The notes: a model not told the origin generated them from the letters alone. DNA of 64,000 nt from an uncultured Bacteroidales bacterium (GCA_934699095.1 CAKUVI010000008.1:56420-120419), one strand, 5' to 3'. Counted from the stretch's first letter, positions 8,974 through 17,972 are shown. A program made the numbers and translations.

Positions 8974-10716
8974 TTAAAAATTAAAAACATTCATCAATTC
9001 ATCTAACACGGTTTTGAATCCATCAAAAGCAGTATCAGGGAATGTATTATAGTTTTTCTCTATATAATCCTTTATTGCCGTCCCTTTATTTCCTATAGAG
9101 TTATTTCTAAAATCCTTATATTTTCTGGAATTAATCACTGGTATGATAACAGATAAATATGCACTTTCAGAAAATATATCTTCAACCATATAAGTCTTAT
9201 CAGGTTTAATGGTTTTCTGACCGCCATTTGCAGCAGATATTAAGGCATCAGATGTTGGATAATTCACTGAAGGATAGCTGTCTTGGTAAAACATTGGAAT
9301 AATTTTCAAACCTCCTCCAGAGATTGCATCAATCTTCTTCCATCCATCTTTCCAACCACCATCATCATAGTCAAATAGGAATACGATTTTCTCAATCTTA
9401 GCAATACACTTAGAAAGAATCTGATTATATATTACTTCTGCAGAACTAGCGCTATTAGCAGAGATAATAGCAACATCATTCAATTTGCTATATTTTGAAT
9501 CTGATTTTTCAAAAATACTAATTGCTTTTCTCAGATATTTATCATCATATTTTCCTTCAACTACAAGTATATATTTCGAACTCAGGATAAACGAGCCTTC
9601 AAAATAGTCTATTTCATTATCTGTTAGTTCTGCAAGATGCTTCAACGGCTCTGTATTCTCAATTTTGCCATCATGCATATAAAAGATATTATTTTCATCA
9701 AAACCATCCCAACGCTTATTGAGGAACATTGGGGAATGTGTGGTCATGATTGTTTGGCCCTCAAACTCTGAAATAAGTTTGAGGAGATCTTTCTTCATTG
9801 CAATATGAGTATGAGCATCTGGCTCGTCAAGGAGAATAAGTGAGTTTTCGTCACCTAACACTTTTGTGATGCACTCAATGAGAATTAGTTTCTTTTCACC
9901 TTCGCTAAGATTGTCAAAGTCGTATCCGTTAATGCTAATTTCTATCTTTTCAACAACTTTGTCTGCTTCTAGTCCTAAAGAGCCTTGTTTATCTGGCATA
10001 TGCAGAAAATATAAATAGTAAAAAACTATCTGGTCAGGAGTTAATCCAGGATATTTTATACAGTTGAGATCTACATCTTCATTACTCTTGAGATCATTGA
10101 CTAATATCTGAGTATTAGGGTATTTAGCGCTAACTCTACCATACCAATTTGATGCATCATGAGGTTGTGGATTAGCCCCATCCTTGGTAAAAAAATGGAC
10201 ATAGACAGAATCTGTGTCTATATGAAGCTTATCTGAAATAAAGCTCTTAACCTCATCTTTTTCACTAAAAAGTAATGATAAAAAAGCAATTTTCCAACAG
10301 TATTTGTTTATGTAAAGGACTTTAGGCTTGTACTCGCCACCTCTAATGGCTTTGTTGAAAAAATCCACATAGTAGCGTTCAAATCCAGAATTCCATAACC
10401 TGTTATCTTCGCCACTATAACATGCAATCAGGGAAGAAGGCAGATTTTCTTCTGAAATAGTACCGTTAGCAAGACTATCACCTTCTGTTATATCAACTCT
10501 ATGCCCTCTGATATCGTAGGTTAGTCGATATTGGGCAAAAGGGAAATCCATTTCAATTCCCATTGTATGTGCTAACAAAAGACTAATAGCCTCAAGCAAA
10601 TTACTTTTGCCAGAACCATTTAATCCGATTAAAGCTACATAATTATGTGCTTGCTCGAAAGAAAATTCCTTTGCAAGATTTTTATAATTTCCAAAAGTGA
10701 TTTTATTAAGCTTCAT
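8974..10716 (-). CDS. OLD-family ATPase with TOPRIM nuclease domain
   Basis: 580 residues. The N-terminal half is an ABC-type ATPase: Walker A GLNGSGKSN (31-39), signature LSEGEKK, Walker B LILLDEPD and the H-loop TTHS. The C-terminal half has TOPRIM motifs: VVEGKYD (metal-binding Glu) and FDYDDGG (DxD). Together this is an overcoming-lysogenization-defect (OLD) nuclease, the class that includes GajA and several other defence effectors. No UvrD-like partner (GajB) is next to it, so this is not ordinary Gabija. It is packed 2 bases after hsdS and directly before the EVE-like gene, so it may work with the restriction-modification genes. Its codons look more A/T-rich than those of the core genes. 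Confidence 0.88.
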   Translation of the reverse strand: MKLNKITFGNYKNLAKEFSFEQAHNYVALIGLNGSGKSNLLEAISLLLAHTMGIEMDFPFAQYRLTYDIRGHRVDITEGDSLANGTISEENLPSSLIACYSGEDNRLWNSGFERYYVDFFNKAIRGGEYKPKVLYINKYCWKIAFLSLLFSEKDEVKSFISDKLHIDTDSVYVHFFTKDGANPQPHDASNWYGRVSAKYPNTQILVNDLKSNEDVDLNCIKYPGLTPDQIVFYYLYFLHMPDKQGSLGLEADKVVEKIEISINGYDFDNLSEGEKKLILIECITKVLGDENSLILLDEPDAHTHIAMKKDLLKLISEFEGQTIMTTHSPMFLNKRWDGFDENNIFYMHDGKIENTEPLKHLAELTDNEIDYFEGSFILSSKYILVVEGKYDDKYLRKAISIFEKSDSKYSKLNDVAIISANSASSAEVIYNQILSKCIAKIEKIVFLFDYDDGGWKDGWKKIDAISGGGLKIIPMFYQDSYPSVNYPTSDALISAANGGQKTIKPDKTYMVEDIFSESAYLSVIIPVINSRKYKDFRNNSIGNKGTAIKDYIEKNYNTFPDTAFDGFKTVLDELMNVFNF

Positions 10717-10718
10717 TT

Positions 10719-12071
10719 CTAATCAAAAATTTTATGTTCAAACAACGAAATAGCTTTTCTCTCCAATGCAGTTATTTCCTTTTCATCCCGCTTCGCTTCC
10801 AAGTACATTTTATCAAGTGATGAAACAATTTCATCTTGTACTTTTATCGGTGGTACTACTATTGGAATTTTACAGATCTTGTCTTGATTTACTATTGGAA
10901 GTGTAGTTTTAGACTGATCTGCTGTTGTTATATCTCGATTATAAAGCAAATAGTAATATACATACTCAGGATTGATCTTGCTACTATCTATAGTAAAACC
11001 GGTAATTTGTTGATTAGAAGAAACTATCTCATCTTTTACGATACCTACTTTACCTACTGTAGAGCCAATGCCGACGAACAATATGTCTCCTTTATGATAA
11101 ACCCTAGCCTTTTTGTCATTAAGAGCAACACTCGTGATTGTTCTTGACGAATGCTCCAAATATTTATTGTTGCCTAAATCCGCTGGCGTAAAGAACTTTA
11201 CATCACCATCAAAATATTCAGGATGCGAGGTTGGAGGTGTAGTCCCTGTTGAAATATGTATAATAAACTTTCCTAAGTTGTAGATCTGATATTTACTTTC
11301 TATTGCGTAAGTATCTGCAAGAGCATCCCATCTACTATTAGTATCTGTCAAATGAATGAATTGCAAAAGCGATTCCGATTCTTGGGACACTTTTTGTTTG
11401 ATCCCAAGTATGTTGCAAATTAACTTTTGGGAATCGAATGCTAAAGATTCGATTTTATATTGCTTTCGTATAGCTGATTCTATATGTCTATTATAATCAT
11501 CCAAAATCAATTTCTGTTCCTCAATGCTTGGCAGAGGAATCTGCTGATGAAGGAAAGCATCAATATCAATACGCTTACGATTGGTTGTACCACTACTACA
11601 TTTACGTGCAAACTCTACAAACTTTTCAGTTGTAGATACAAGAACCAAAAACTGAGGAATTATCTTTGATGTATCGACATCAAATACTGGGAAATCATTG
11701 GTTACGATAGCACCATCAAGTTCTTCGGGAACTATACCATACGCACCGTTTCGAGCATCAATCTTTGACATGATAAACTGTCCTGCATGAACGACATGCT
11801 GACGCTTAGTACCAATTTTAGAACCTAAAATGGCTTCACCATTGTTTCTTGGAACAACACCTCCATTATTGATTTTGATGGTTACTTGTTTGTATTCAAC
11901 ATCATCTTCGACTTCAATGATGTCTTTGCTCTTAACGAGAAAAGAACCAATCCTTGCCATTGGGTATTTCTTGGTAAATCCAAGATCTTCTTCATCTGCA
12001 TACTGAACGCTCCAGTTAGGAATGTCCTTATAATTAGCCAAATGTAAGAACTTATAAATCATATTTGTCAT
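10719..12071 (-). CDS. hsdS: Type I restriction-modification specificity subunit
   Basis: 450 residues with the two-part layout of HsdS. The first target-recognition domain covers about residues 1-190 and ends in IPLPSIEEQKLI, the start of the first conserved helix. The second starts near residue 240 (YNLGKFI, STGTTPP), includes GDILFVGIGSTVGKVGIV and ends in IPIVVPPIKVQDEIV, the start of the second helix. Each domain reads half of a bipartite DNA site. It lies 6 bases after the methylase gene. Because no HsdR is seen here, it may direct methylation only, or guide the nuclease domain of its partner. Confidence 0.92.
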   Translation of the reverse strand: MTNMIYKFLHLANYKDIPNWSVQYADEEDLGFTKKYPMARIGSFLVKSKDIIEVEDDVEYKQVTIKINNGGVVPRNNGEAILGSKIGTKRQHVVHAGQFIMSKIDARNGAYGIVPEELDGAIVTNDFPVFDVDTSKIIPQFLVLVSTTEKFVEFARKCSSGTTNRKRIDIDAFLHQQIPLPSIEEQKLILDDYNRHIESAIRKQYKIESLAFDSQKLICNILGIKQKVSQESESLLQFIHLTDTNSRWDALADTYAIESKYQIYNLGKFIIHISTGTTPPTSHPEYFDGDVKFFTPADLGNNKYLEHSSRTITSVALNDKKARVYHKGDILFVGIGSTVGKVGIVKDEIVSSNQQITGFTIDSSKINPEYVYYYLLYNRDITTADQSKTTLPIVNQDKICKIPIVVPPIKVQDEIVSSLDKMYLEAKRDEKEITALERKAISLFEHKIFD

Positions 12072-12077
12072 GCTGTA

Positions 12078-14339
12078 CTAATCTTTACCATAAAACACCT
12101 CAGGTTCGCAGACTATACCATCGACCTCTTGTATACGGGTCATCTTGCCATCATTATATTGATATGATGTATTCGCATGTCGTGTATTCCAAAGGTTGTT
12201 TTCCTTACGATATTTGGTATATTCTTCCAATAGAGGTTCCAAATCGTTTTCTATCTTAATACCAATAGAGTTGATGCCCGCACGTTTGATGTCGGCGATT
12301 GGAATCACATAATCAAAACGCTGCTTGACAAGAGCTTTTACCTCCTGATCAATCGCTGCTTCAATTACTTTTTTCCTTGCTCGAAGAGTCTTCTTCTCTG
12401 CAGCAGGCAATGCCTCCTTTCCTCTTTTTGCCAGTTCGTTTTCTATCGAAGTTAATTCCTCGATATATTTGCCTTGAACTTCTGCGAATGCTTTAACTTT
12501 TATACCATTGTATTGCGCCTGTTCTTCTTCCGTAAAACGCTTGAAGAACACAAGACTTGGCTTGACGGTTGCACCTGCAGCCATAAATACATCTTGTGGA
12601 ATAGAAACAATTAGTAGTATCTTTGCTCTTCCTTCAAAGTATTCCCGAACATTCTGCAGATTGGTATTATTCAGTACACCTTCTGGCAAAACGATGCCTA
12701 AACGTCCTCCAGGCTTAAGCAAATTCAAACATCGATCTATAAACAGTACCTCTGTAAGTCCACTCATCTTACCAACTCCAAATTGGTCAAGAAGTGATTC
12801 GCCTATATGATCATTCACCTGCCTAAGAGCAGTAAGGTATTCTTCGCCATATCGCTTAACATAAGCTTTAATCTTAGCTTCGTCAGTGAACTTGTCTGCT
12901 TCCGAAATCTTAATATCTTTATCTACGCGAGCACCAAATGGAGGATTAGTAAGAATTACATCAAATCTACCATCCCAAATGCCATTGACATTCAGAAGTC
13001 CGTCATGATGATGTACTCCACCATGACCATCACCATGCATAATCATATTCATCTTAGCTGTACGTGCCATACGCGGATTAGCATCGGTACCATAAATGCA
13101 ATCAAAAGACAAGCTACGTAATCTTCCTTTCGGATTATTGACATCGACCTCGAAGTTCATTTTAGCAAAGGCATCAGATACTTTGGCATCAATAGCTTCT
13201 TGCTCTTTAGGTTTCAGATCATCATAATTTTCAGGAATGAGTTGCTTTTTTACCTCTTCTTTACGTTGTTCTAATTCGGATTCAATTTGCTCACGTACAT
13301 ACTCAAAAGCTCGAATCAAGAAGCCTCCACTGCCACAGCATGGGTCACAAATATATTCACCCTCCTGAGGATCAAGGACTGACACCATAAACTCAACAAT
13401 GGTTCGTGGCGTAAAAAATTGGCCTAATTCTCCACGGAATGTACGTCCCAAGAATTTCTCAAATGCAATACCCTTGACATCATCAGATGTAGTAGAGAGA
13501 TTATAGACCTGAAGTTCCTCAACAATCTTTTCGAAACTTGTCTCTCGAATTCGGATAGTCTCATTTGGATCAAACAGATTATCTTTAGAAAAATCTTCCT
13601 TGGTCTTCTCAAACAAGAATTGATAAAACTCTGGAGCATCTTTTGACTTCATGCTGTTATAAGCATCTTTAAGCTTTACAAACGCATCCTTTGAAAAAAT
13701 TTGAGTGCCTGTATTGTCCCGCTCATAGCGAATTTTAATAAAGAGAATTTTACTAATTTCGTCAAAAGCGGCCTCAGGAGATAGTTTGTCGTTATTTCGA
13801 ATGATATTATGGCACTTGTAAAGTAGGCGAGAGAATTCGTCTCTGGTAAATGCTTTCGTCTGGTTTAACAATTCCTTCACCTTCTTTTCATCTGTTGCTA
13901 TTTCTGCGGCAGGAATGTCAACTATCTCTTCAAGTTTCTTAGGCAGTTCTCCTTTTGCAACTTTGAACACACGAGTTTCCTTGAGGTTAGTCGTAACAAA
14001 GAAATCTGCACCAGCCCATGCAGCATAATTATAGCCCTGATAATAATCTTCTTTGCGAATAGTGACACTTTCCGCTTTACATTCAACCACTATAAAGGCA
14101 CTTTTACTGTCTGTTTTATCTTTAGCCGATTTCCAAATAACAATATCTGCACGTGCAGCACCTTGGCCGCGTTGAGAGTTTGTTACTTTCAACTCCTGAT
14201 CCATTTGCTTTAAGTCATAGCCATAGCTATCCACCAATCGGCATATGTACCTTTGACGCACTTCCTCTTCTGGTTTTACGACTAGCCACTTATCTTTAAG
14301 AGGAGCATATATCTTGTTGTCTTTAATTTGTACTTCCAT
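12078..14339 (-). CDS. hsdM: Adenine methylase with N-terminal HsdR_N-like nuclease domain
   Basis: 753 residues, longer than a plain HsdM. The first 130 residues resemble the nuclease domain of HsdR: Asp65 in RADIVIW, then VECKAE (Glu86, Lys88) as a PD-(D/E)xK core, then QGYNY (Gln101, Tyr105), the QxxxY motif of type I nucleases. The rest is an N6-adenine methylase: GQFFTPR, the SAM-binding DPCCGSGG and the catalytic NPPF motif in ILTNPPFG. HsdS follows after 6 bases. A nuclease-methylase fusion with a separate S subunit is the layout of BcgI-like type IIB enzymes. The alternative is a type I methylase with a recognition-only N-terminal domain and an HsdR coded elsewhere. Confidence 0.88.
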   Translation of the reverse strand: MEVQIKDNKIYAPLKDKWLVVKPEEEVRQRYICRLVDSYGYDLKQMDQELKVTNSQRGQGAARADIVIWKSAKDKTDSKSAFIVVECKAESVTIRKEDYYQGYNYAAWAGADFFVTTNLKETRVFKVAKGELPKKLEEIVDIPAAEIATDEKKVKELLNQTKAFTRDEFSRLLYKCHNIIRNNDKLSPEAAFDEISKILFIKIRYERDNTGTQIFSKDAFVKLKDAYNSMKSKDAPEFYQFLFEKTKEDFSKDNLFDPNETIRIRETSFEKIVEELQVYNLSTTSDDVKGIAFEKFLGRTFRGELGQFFTPRTIVEFMVSVLDPQEGEYICDPCCGSGGFLIRAFEYVREQIESELEQRKEEVKKQLIPENYDDLKPKEQEAIDAKVSDAFAKMNFEVDVNNPKGRLRSLSFDCIYGTDANPRMARTAKMNMIMHGDGHGGVHHHDGLLNVNGIWDGRFDVILTNPPFGARVDKDIKISEADKFTDEAKIKAYVKRYGEEYLTALRQVNDHIGESLLDQFGVGKMSGLTEVLFIDRCLNLLKPGGRLGIVLPEGVLNNTNLQNVREYFEGRAKILLIVSIPQDVFMAAGATVKPSLVFFKRFTEEEQAQYNGIKVKAFAEVQGKYIEELTSIENELAKRGKEALPAAEKKTLRARKKVIEAAIDQEVKALVKQRFDYVIPIADIKRAGINSIGIKIENDLEPLLEEYTKYRKENNLWNTRHANTSYQYNDGKMTRIQEVDGIVCEPEVFYGKD

Positions 14340-14374
14340 ATTGTTATTTAGGCATTTGCCCTGTTTATTTGATT

Positions 14375-15016
14375 CTACTTCTGTGGTTTCTCTATCACCA
14401 TATACTTAGCACCACTTTTAACAAGTGTACCCCAACCGTATGGACAGTTATCACGCAGGTAGATGGATTGCTCGGTAATGGTTTTATCATTCTTATCATC
14501 GTATGACTCCGAGGCTACACTGACAAGAGTAATGTACTTGCTACCTTGTTCAGAATCTTCTACCCAGTAATTGTCTTCTTCACAGTCGAGCCATTTGTTT
14601 GTGATAATCTCCTTTTCAATTTGCTGTGCAAGTGCTAGTCTTTCTTCGGCATCGGGGAGCATCTCTGTCAACTTGCGATTATATTCCTTGCATAGTGCTT
14701 TCGCTTTTTTCTTATCCGTCAGTTGTCTGACTTCTGCATCGTATTGGTGCATCAAGCTTTTAGCCTCTTTGAGAAGGTTTCGAGAGATTGGCTTGAAGTT
14801 ACAGAACTCACCTTCAACAGCAACCATAGGGAATCGACGCTGAGCATTGATTCCCTTTTCGTCAAGCGAATACCACGTTACAATACAGAAATATTTATTC
14901 CCAGCATCCCCTTTCACTTCGTTTATCTCCATGAAAACGAGAGGGTGCGGAGCCATTCCAACAAAAGCATCGCCTTTCTTGAAACGTGGAGTTATGTTTG
15001 CTTCCTTCTTCTCCAT
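14375..15016 (-). CDS. Hypothetical protein of the restriction operon
   Basis: 213 residues, not recognised. There is no signal peptide or membrane segment. Residues about 8-75 are mixed alpha/beta with several aromatic residues (FVGMAPHPLVFMEI, YFCIVTWYSL), and residues 80-140 form a charged helical stretch (KKKAKALCKEYNRKL). The C-terminal part returns to beta-rich sequence and ends in GAKYMVIEKP. The gene lies between the AlbA_2 protein and the methylase with short gaps (52 and 35 bases), so it is most likely expressed with them. It may be an accessory of the methylase, but nothing in the sequence shows a function. Confidence 0.75.
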   Translation of the reverse strand: MEKKEANITPRFKKGDAFVGMAPHPLVFMEINEVKGDAGNKYFCIVTWYSLDEKGINAQRRFPMVAVEGEFCNFKPISRNLLKEAKSLMHQYDAEVRQLTDKKKAKALCKEYNRKLTEMLPDAEERLALAQQIEKEIITNKWLDCEEDNYWVEDSEQGSKYITLVSVASESYDDKNDKTITEQSIYLRDNCPYGWGTLVKSGAKYMVIEKPQK

Positions 15017-15068
15017 TATATACTGTTTTTTCTTGCTTACTTCTTATATTCTTCTTCCTTCTCTGTTG

Positions 15069-16754
15069 CTACGATCTTTCTATGGTTCGGTATCTCTGCC
15101 GGGGATGGTTGGGTACTTCGGGATACTCCTTTTCCAGTTTCTCAGCCAGTCGCGGCAAGACTTTATTCCTTATGTAGTTCTTGTCTCTGTTTGCGAATTG
15201 CGCTATTTCGTCCATCGATCGCCACGTGGAACAGTATTCCAAAATGTAGATGGCCATTTCTTCGGACGAGATTTTCTTCTTCGGGCTTGCAACTTTTTCT
15301 TCGGAGGTTACAACCTTTGGTTCCGAACTTGCAACCTTTTCATCCAAGGTTGCAACCTTTGAACTGGAGATTGCATCTTTTGCATCAGTACTTGCATCCT
15401 TTTCTTCGTCTGGGGACAAGACTTGTGACAAAGCTGGGGACAAGCTGGGGACATCACCGCCAACCTTACCGCCATTCTCGTTGGCATAGCTCTGTGAGAC
15501 TTTCACATCAACCTTGAATGCCGTGATAAGATTAACGTTGAACTCTGCAGGTAGGTTGCCATTCTCCTTCAAGTCAGTCTGGACTTGTCCTACTCCTCGA
15601 TTGAACATATTGACATAGCCCAGCGTCTTCATGGCACTGGCTACAAGTGGATTGCGATAATCATTCACACTTGGGAAATTCTCTGGACGAGCATTGCCAT
15701 ACAAGCCTCCTGCATTCAGAATCTCCAGATGGCTGGCAAACTCATAAAAGCGAAGTGGCGTATTACTCTGCATATCGCGGTGCATACAGGCGTTGAGAAG
15801 AAGCTCTCGGATAGCCTGATAAGGGTAATTGCTGACCATTTCCTCTCGTAAGATAGAAACGAAAACGGGTTTCTTCTTGATGACAGACAACTCCAAAAGT
15901 GATTCCAGACGTGGCAGCAGTTCACAATAATTGCCTTCCAACTGCATCTCATTCTCTACCTCACTGGTCACGTCTTCACCATTGAAGCGTACATACTGCA
16001 CATACAGACCTGGCATGAAACGGCGCGGCTTGTAGCCAAACAGTACGACTGCTGCGTATGTGGGGCATTGGTGCTCAGTGTCATACATGCCCACAGCGGC
16101 CATCTGTTCCTCGATGGGACGAGTGTCAGACTCTACCAATTCTTTACCTAATAGCGGTATCAGATACTTTGTGCGCAGCAAGTCCGTGTTGATATCATTC
16201 AGTTTGGCAGCCAAACAAGGCATGGTGTCGAAAGTTGCCATGAATGACATTCGACGCTCTGCCAATATGCGCTCCTCTGCCTCCGTAGCTATGTCACGAC
16301 GAGGACCGATACGAATAAAAGTTCGTCCACGATAGCGAACAGGAGGCAAATCGGATGGACTAACCTCAGCAACCAACAAATCACCTTCTGGGAACTGGAA
16401 ACGGTCAACACTCATAACAGGTATAGGCAGGATGTTTCCGTTGCTGCGTATGGCTGCAATCTTCTTCAGCAAGTCATCGGTGACCTTCAGACCCGACAAC
16501 TCTCCGTTGTCGTAAGCACCCAATATCAGGTAGCCATTCTTTCGTGAGTTTGGCAGGTCATTAGCAAAGGCACAGATTGCCTCCTGGAACTTATCCATGT
16601 CGCCTGTTGACGTGGTTCGCTCCACACGATAGGTTTCTGTGCTATGCAGCAGTTCTTGTATTTCGTCTTTTGTTATCATTTGACTTCGTCTTCTTCCTTC
16701 TTGCAAGGCATAGCCAAAAACAAGTTTTAGCTCTGCTCTTGCTTCGTGCGTCAT
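15069..16754 (-). CDS. AlbA_2 (Schlafen-like) and GHKL-type ATP-binding protein
   Basis: 561 residues from the start used here, which directly follows the stop of the XRE gene; a start at 16679 (MITKDEIQELL) would give the usual family N-terminus. Residues about 50-180 are an AlbA_2 domain (FQEAICAFAN, NGYLILGAYDNGE, FIRIGPR). A GHKL-like ATP pocket follows (ELLLNACMHRD, then EILNAGGLYG). Next come seven tandem heptads (15261-15407) and a C-terminal winged-helix part. Such proteins are common next to restriction genes, where they are thought to regulate or to sense nucleic acid. The pairing with an XRE gene suggests a regulatory module for the whole operon. The role is an inference. Confidence 0.8.
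   Translation of the reverse strand: MTHEARAELKLVFGYALQEGRRRSQMITKDEIQELLHSTETYRVERTTSTGDMDKFQEAICAFANDLPNSRKNGYLILGAYDNGELSGLKVTDDLLKKIAAIRSNGNILPIPVMSVDRFQFPEGDLLVAEVSPSDLPPVRYRGRTFIRIGPRRDIATEAEERILAERRMSFMATFDTMPCLAAKLNDINTDLLRTKYLIPLLGKELVESDTRPIEEQMAAVGMYDTEHQCPTYAAVVLFGYKPRRFMPGLYVQYVRFNGEDVTSEVENEMQLEGNYCELLPRLESLLELSVIKKKPVFVSILREEMVSNYPYQAIRELLLNACMHRDMQSNTPLRFYEFASHLEILNAGGLYGNARPENFPSVNDYRNPLVASAMKTLGYVNMFNRGVGQVQTDLKENGNLPAEFNVNLITAFKVDVKVSQSYANENGGKVGGDVPSLSPALSQVLSPDEEKDASTDAKDAISSSKVATLDEKVASSEPKVVTSEEKVASPKKKISSEEMAIYILEYCSTWRSMDEIAQFANRDKNYIRNKVLPRLAEKLEKEYPEVPNHPRQRYRTIERS
15261..15407 (-). repeat. Seven 21-base tandem repeats inside the AlbA_2 gene
   Basis: Seven consecutive in-frame 21-base units code for heptads of the pattern xxK(V/D)A(S/T)x, for example DEKVASS, EPKVVTS and EEKVASP. 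They form the linker between the ATP-binding part and the C-terminal winged helix. The units differ at several positions, so the array is not freshly expanded, but the exact 21-base spacing means copy number could change without breaking the frame. Confidence 0.85.
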
Positions 16755-16759
16755 TTAAC

Positions 16760-16975
16760 TTATTTCTCTTGATTGAATTCTTCCTGTCTCACCAACTCCT
16801 GCACAGGAACTTCAAGCGCATTGGCTATCGCAATGAGGGCTTCAAGGCTGGGCTGGGTAGTATTTGTTACCCATTTGGAAATAGTTGCCTGATCCTTTCC
16901 TAGCTTATCTGCCAACCACTTGTTGTTCAGGTCGTGTTCGGCCAGAACGATTCTTATCCGATTTAATTTTGCCAT
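16760..16975 (-). CDS. XRE-family transcriptional regulator
   Basis: 71 residues, almost entirely one Cro/C1-type helix-turn-helix domain. The helices include NNKWLADKLGKDQATISKW, with the recognition helix around QATISKWV, followed by PSLEALIAIANAL. It is the first gene of the minus-strand defence unit and lies just downstream of a promoter with a good Bacteroidetes -7 box (17000-17007). The simplest reading is an autoregulator that sets the level of the whole operon. The next gene starts 5 bases after its stop. Confidence 0.92.
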   Translation of the reverse strand: MAKLNRIRIVLAEHDLNNKWLADKLGKDQATISKWVTNTTQPSLEALIAIANALEVPVQELVRQEEFNQEK

Positions 16976-16999
16976 GATAGATTTCCCATATTTGAGGGC

Positions 17000-17033
17000 A
17001 AAGATACAAAAATTTATTCATAATTCAGCGCAA
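17000..17033 (-). promoter_or_regulatory. Probable promoter of the defence operon
   Basis: On the minus strand TATCTTTG (17007 to 17000) matches the Bacteroidetes -7 consensus TAnnTTTG. A TTG at 17033-17031 could be the -33 element, though the gap of 23 bases is slightly long. It would start transcription about 15-20 bases before the XRE start codon and is the only good promoter seen in front of the 13 packed genes. Confidence 0.65.
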
Positions 17034-17701
17034 TACACTTAATTTTTATCGTTTGTAGTGAAAATTTGATTATTCTATCAAGTATTTGACAAACCTCTCC
17101 GAGCATAATTTAATTTGCTGGCCAATTGCTAAAACAAACAAAATACGGAAGTAAATTTGGTTAATATACTGATAATCAGCGATAGTTAAAGACGGGTTTT
17201 ATTTGCTGGTAATTTGCCGGAGAAAGAGAAATAGAGTTCTTTACAAGTACTCTTGAATAATATAGGTGTCAATAGTGGCAGATTTTAGTCGTGGCAAATT
17301 TTGGTATTTCTGCATCGCAAAGTCAGCCAAAGTCATGAAAATGTAGCAAATTTATAGATTCAATTGGCAAAGTTATAAAATTATTTGCAGAAGAATTGAG
17401 AAAAAAAACTTTTCGCGATCTGTGATTCAAGATTTTTCGGACAACTAACAGCTTTTTATACAACAAATATTTGATATTCAAATATTTAGATATGTATTTA
17501 TCGTATAGGTTTGTTAGTGTTCTCCTCCGTCCCGCTTTTATGTTTCATCTGCATTTTGTTTGTAAACCGCAGACGCGGCTTATCCAGAGAGACTCATCTG
17601 TCTGCGAGACCGTTTGCTTGCAGTATATCACCTCTTTCCGGGTTGTTTTTCCCATCCTCCAACCCTGCTTCCAAGTTGCTTTATACTTTCAGTAAAAAGT
17701 G
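17008..17701. other. Non-coding stretch between defence island and core genes
   Basis: About 700 A/T-rich bases without a convincing gene. Apart from the flanking promoters I see no tRNA, no clear direct repeats and no integrase. It may mark the edge of the acquired island. A short motif at 17446-17460 (TAACAGCTTTTTA) recurs at 26715-26729. Confidence 0.6.
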
Positions 17702-17709
17702 TACCTTTG
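17702..17709 (+). promoter_or_regulatory. -7 promoter box of the Smr-domain gene
   Basis: TACCTTTG fits TAnnTTTG and lies 17 bases before the ATG at 17727. A TTG at 17676-17678 may be the upstream element. Confidence 0.6.
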
Positions 17710-17726
17710 CCGACTTTTATAAACCT

Positions 17727-17972
17727 ATGGCAAAGACTGACAGAAGTATTAAGATTGACGTGCATCACATGTACGTGGAGGATGCGATGGCATACCTGCG
17801 CGAACGGGTGGCTTCCGCACCCCCAGGCACCGAGAAGATTGTGGTTGTGCACGGCTACAACCACGGCACCGCCCTGAAAGAAGCGGTGCGCCGCCTCCGC
17901 GGACCACGCATCGTTGAAGTGGCACCCTCTTTCACAAACGAGGGAGAGACCTTCATCTGGCTTCGTAAATAG
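17727..17972 (+). CDS. Smr-domain protein
   Basis: 81 residues when started at the ATG at 17727, just after a good -7 promoter box; longer upstream readings would cross that promoter. The protein is a bare Smr (small MutS-related) domain: IDVHHMYVEDAMAYL corresponds to the family's DLHG-type start, and KIVVVHGYNHGTALKEAV to its HGxGxG loop. Smr domains bind and sometimes nick nucleic acids; stand-alone members are linked to RNA or DNA handling. The first motif reads DVHH rather than DLHG and the loop HGYNHG, so nuclease activity is uncertain. It appears to be a single-gene unit. Confidence 0.82.
   Translation: MAKTDRSIKIDVHHMYVEDAMAYLRERVASAPPGTEKIVVVHGYNHGTALKEAVRRLRGPRIVEVAPSFTNEGETFIWLRK

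Noticed and set aside
8974..10716. Gabija GajA
   Set aside because: The OLD-TOPRIM layout fits, but there is no adjacent UvrD-like GajB; neighbours are hsdS and an EVE-like gene.
10719..14339. Complete type I restriction system
   Set aside because: No HsdR translocase with helicase motifs is present in the window.
17511..17726. N-terminal extension of the Smr-domain protein
   Set aside because: It contains the promoter box and shows no protein-like pattern.
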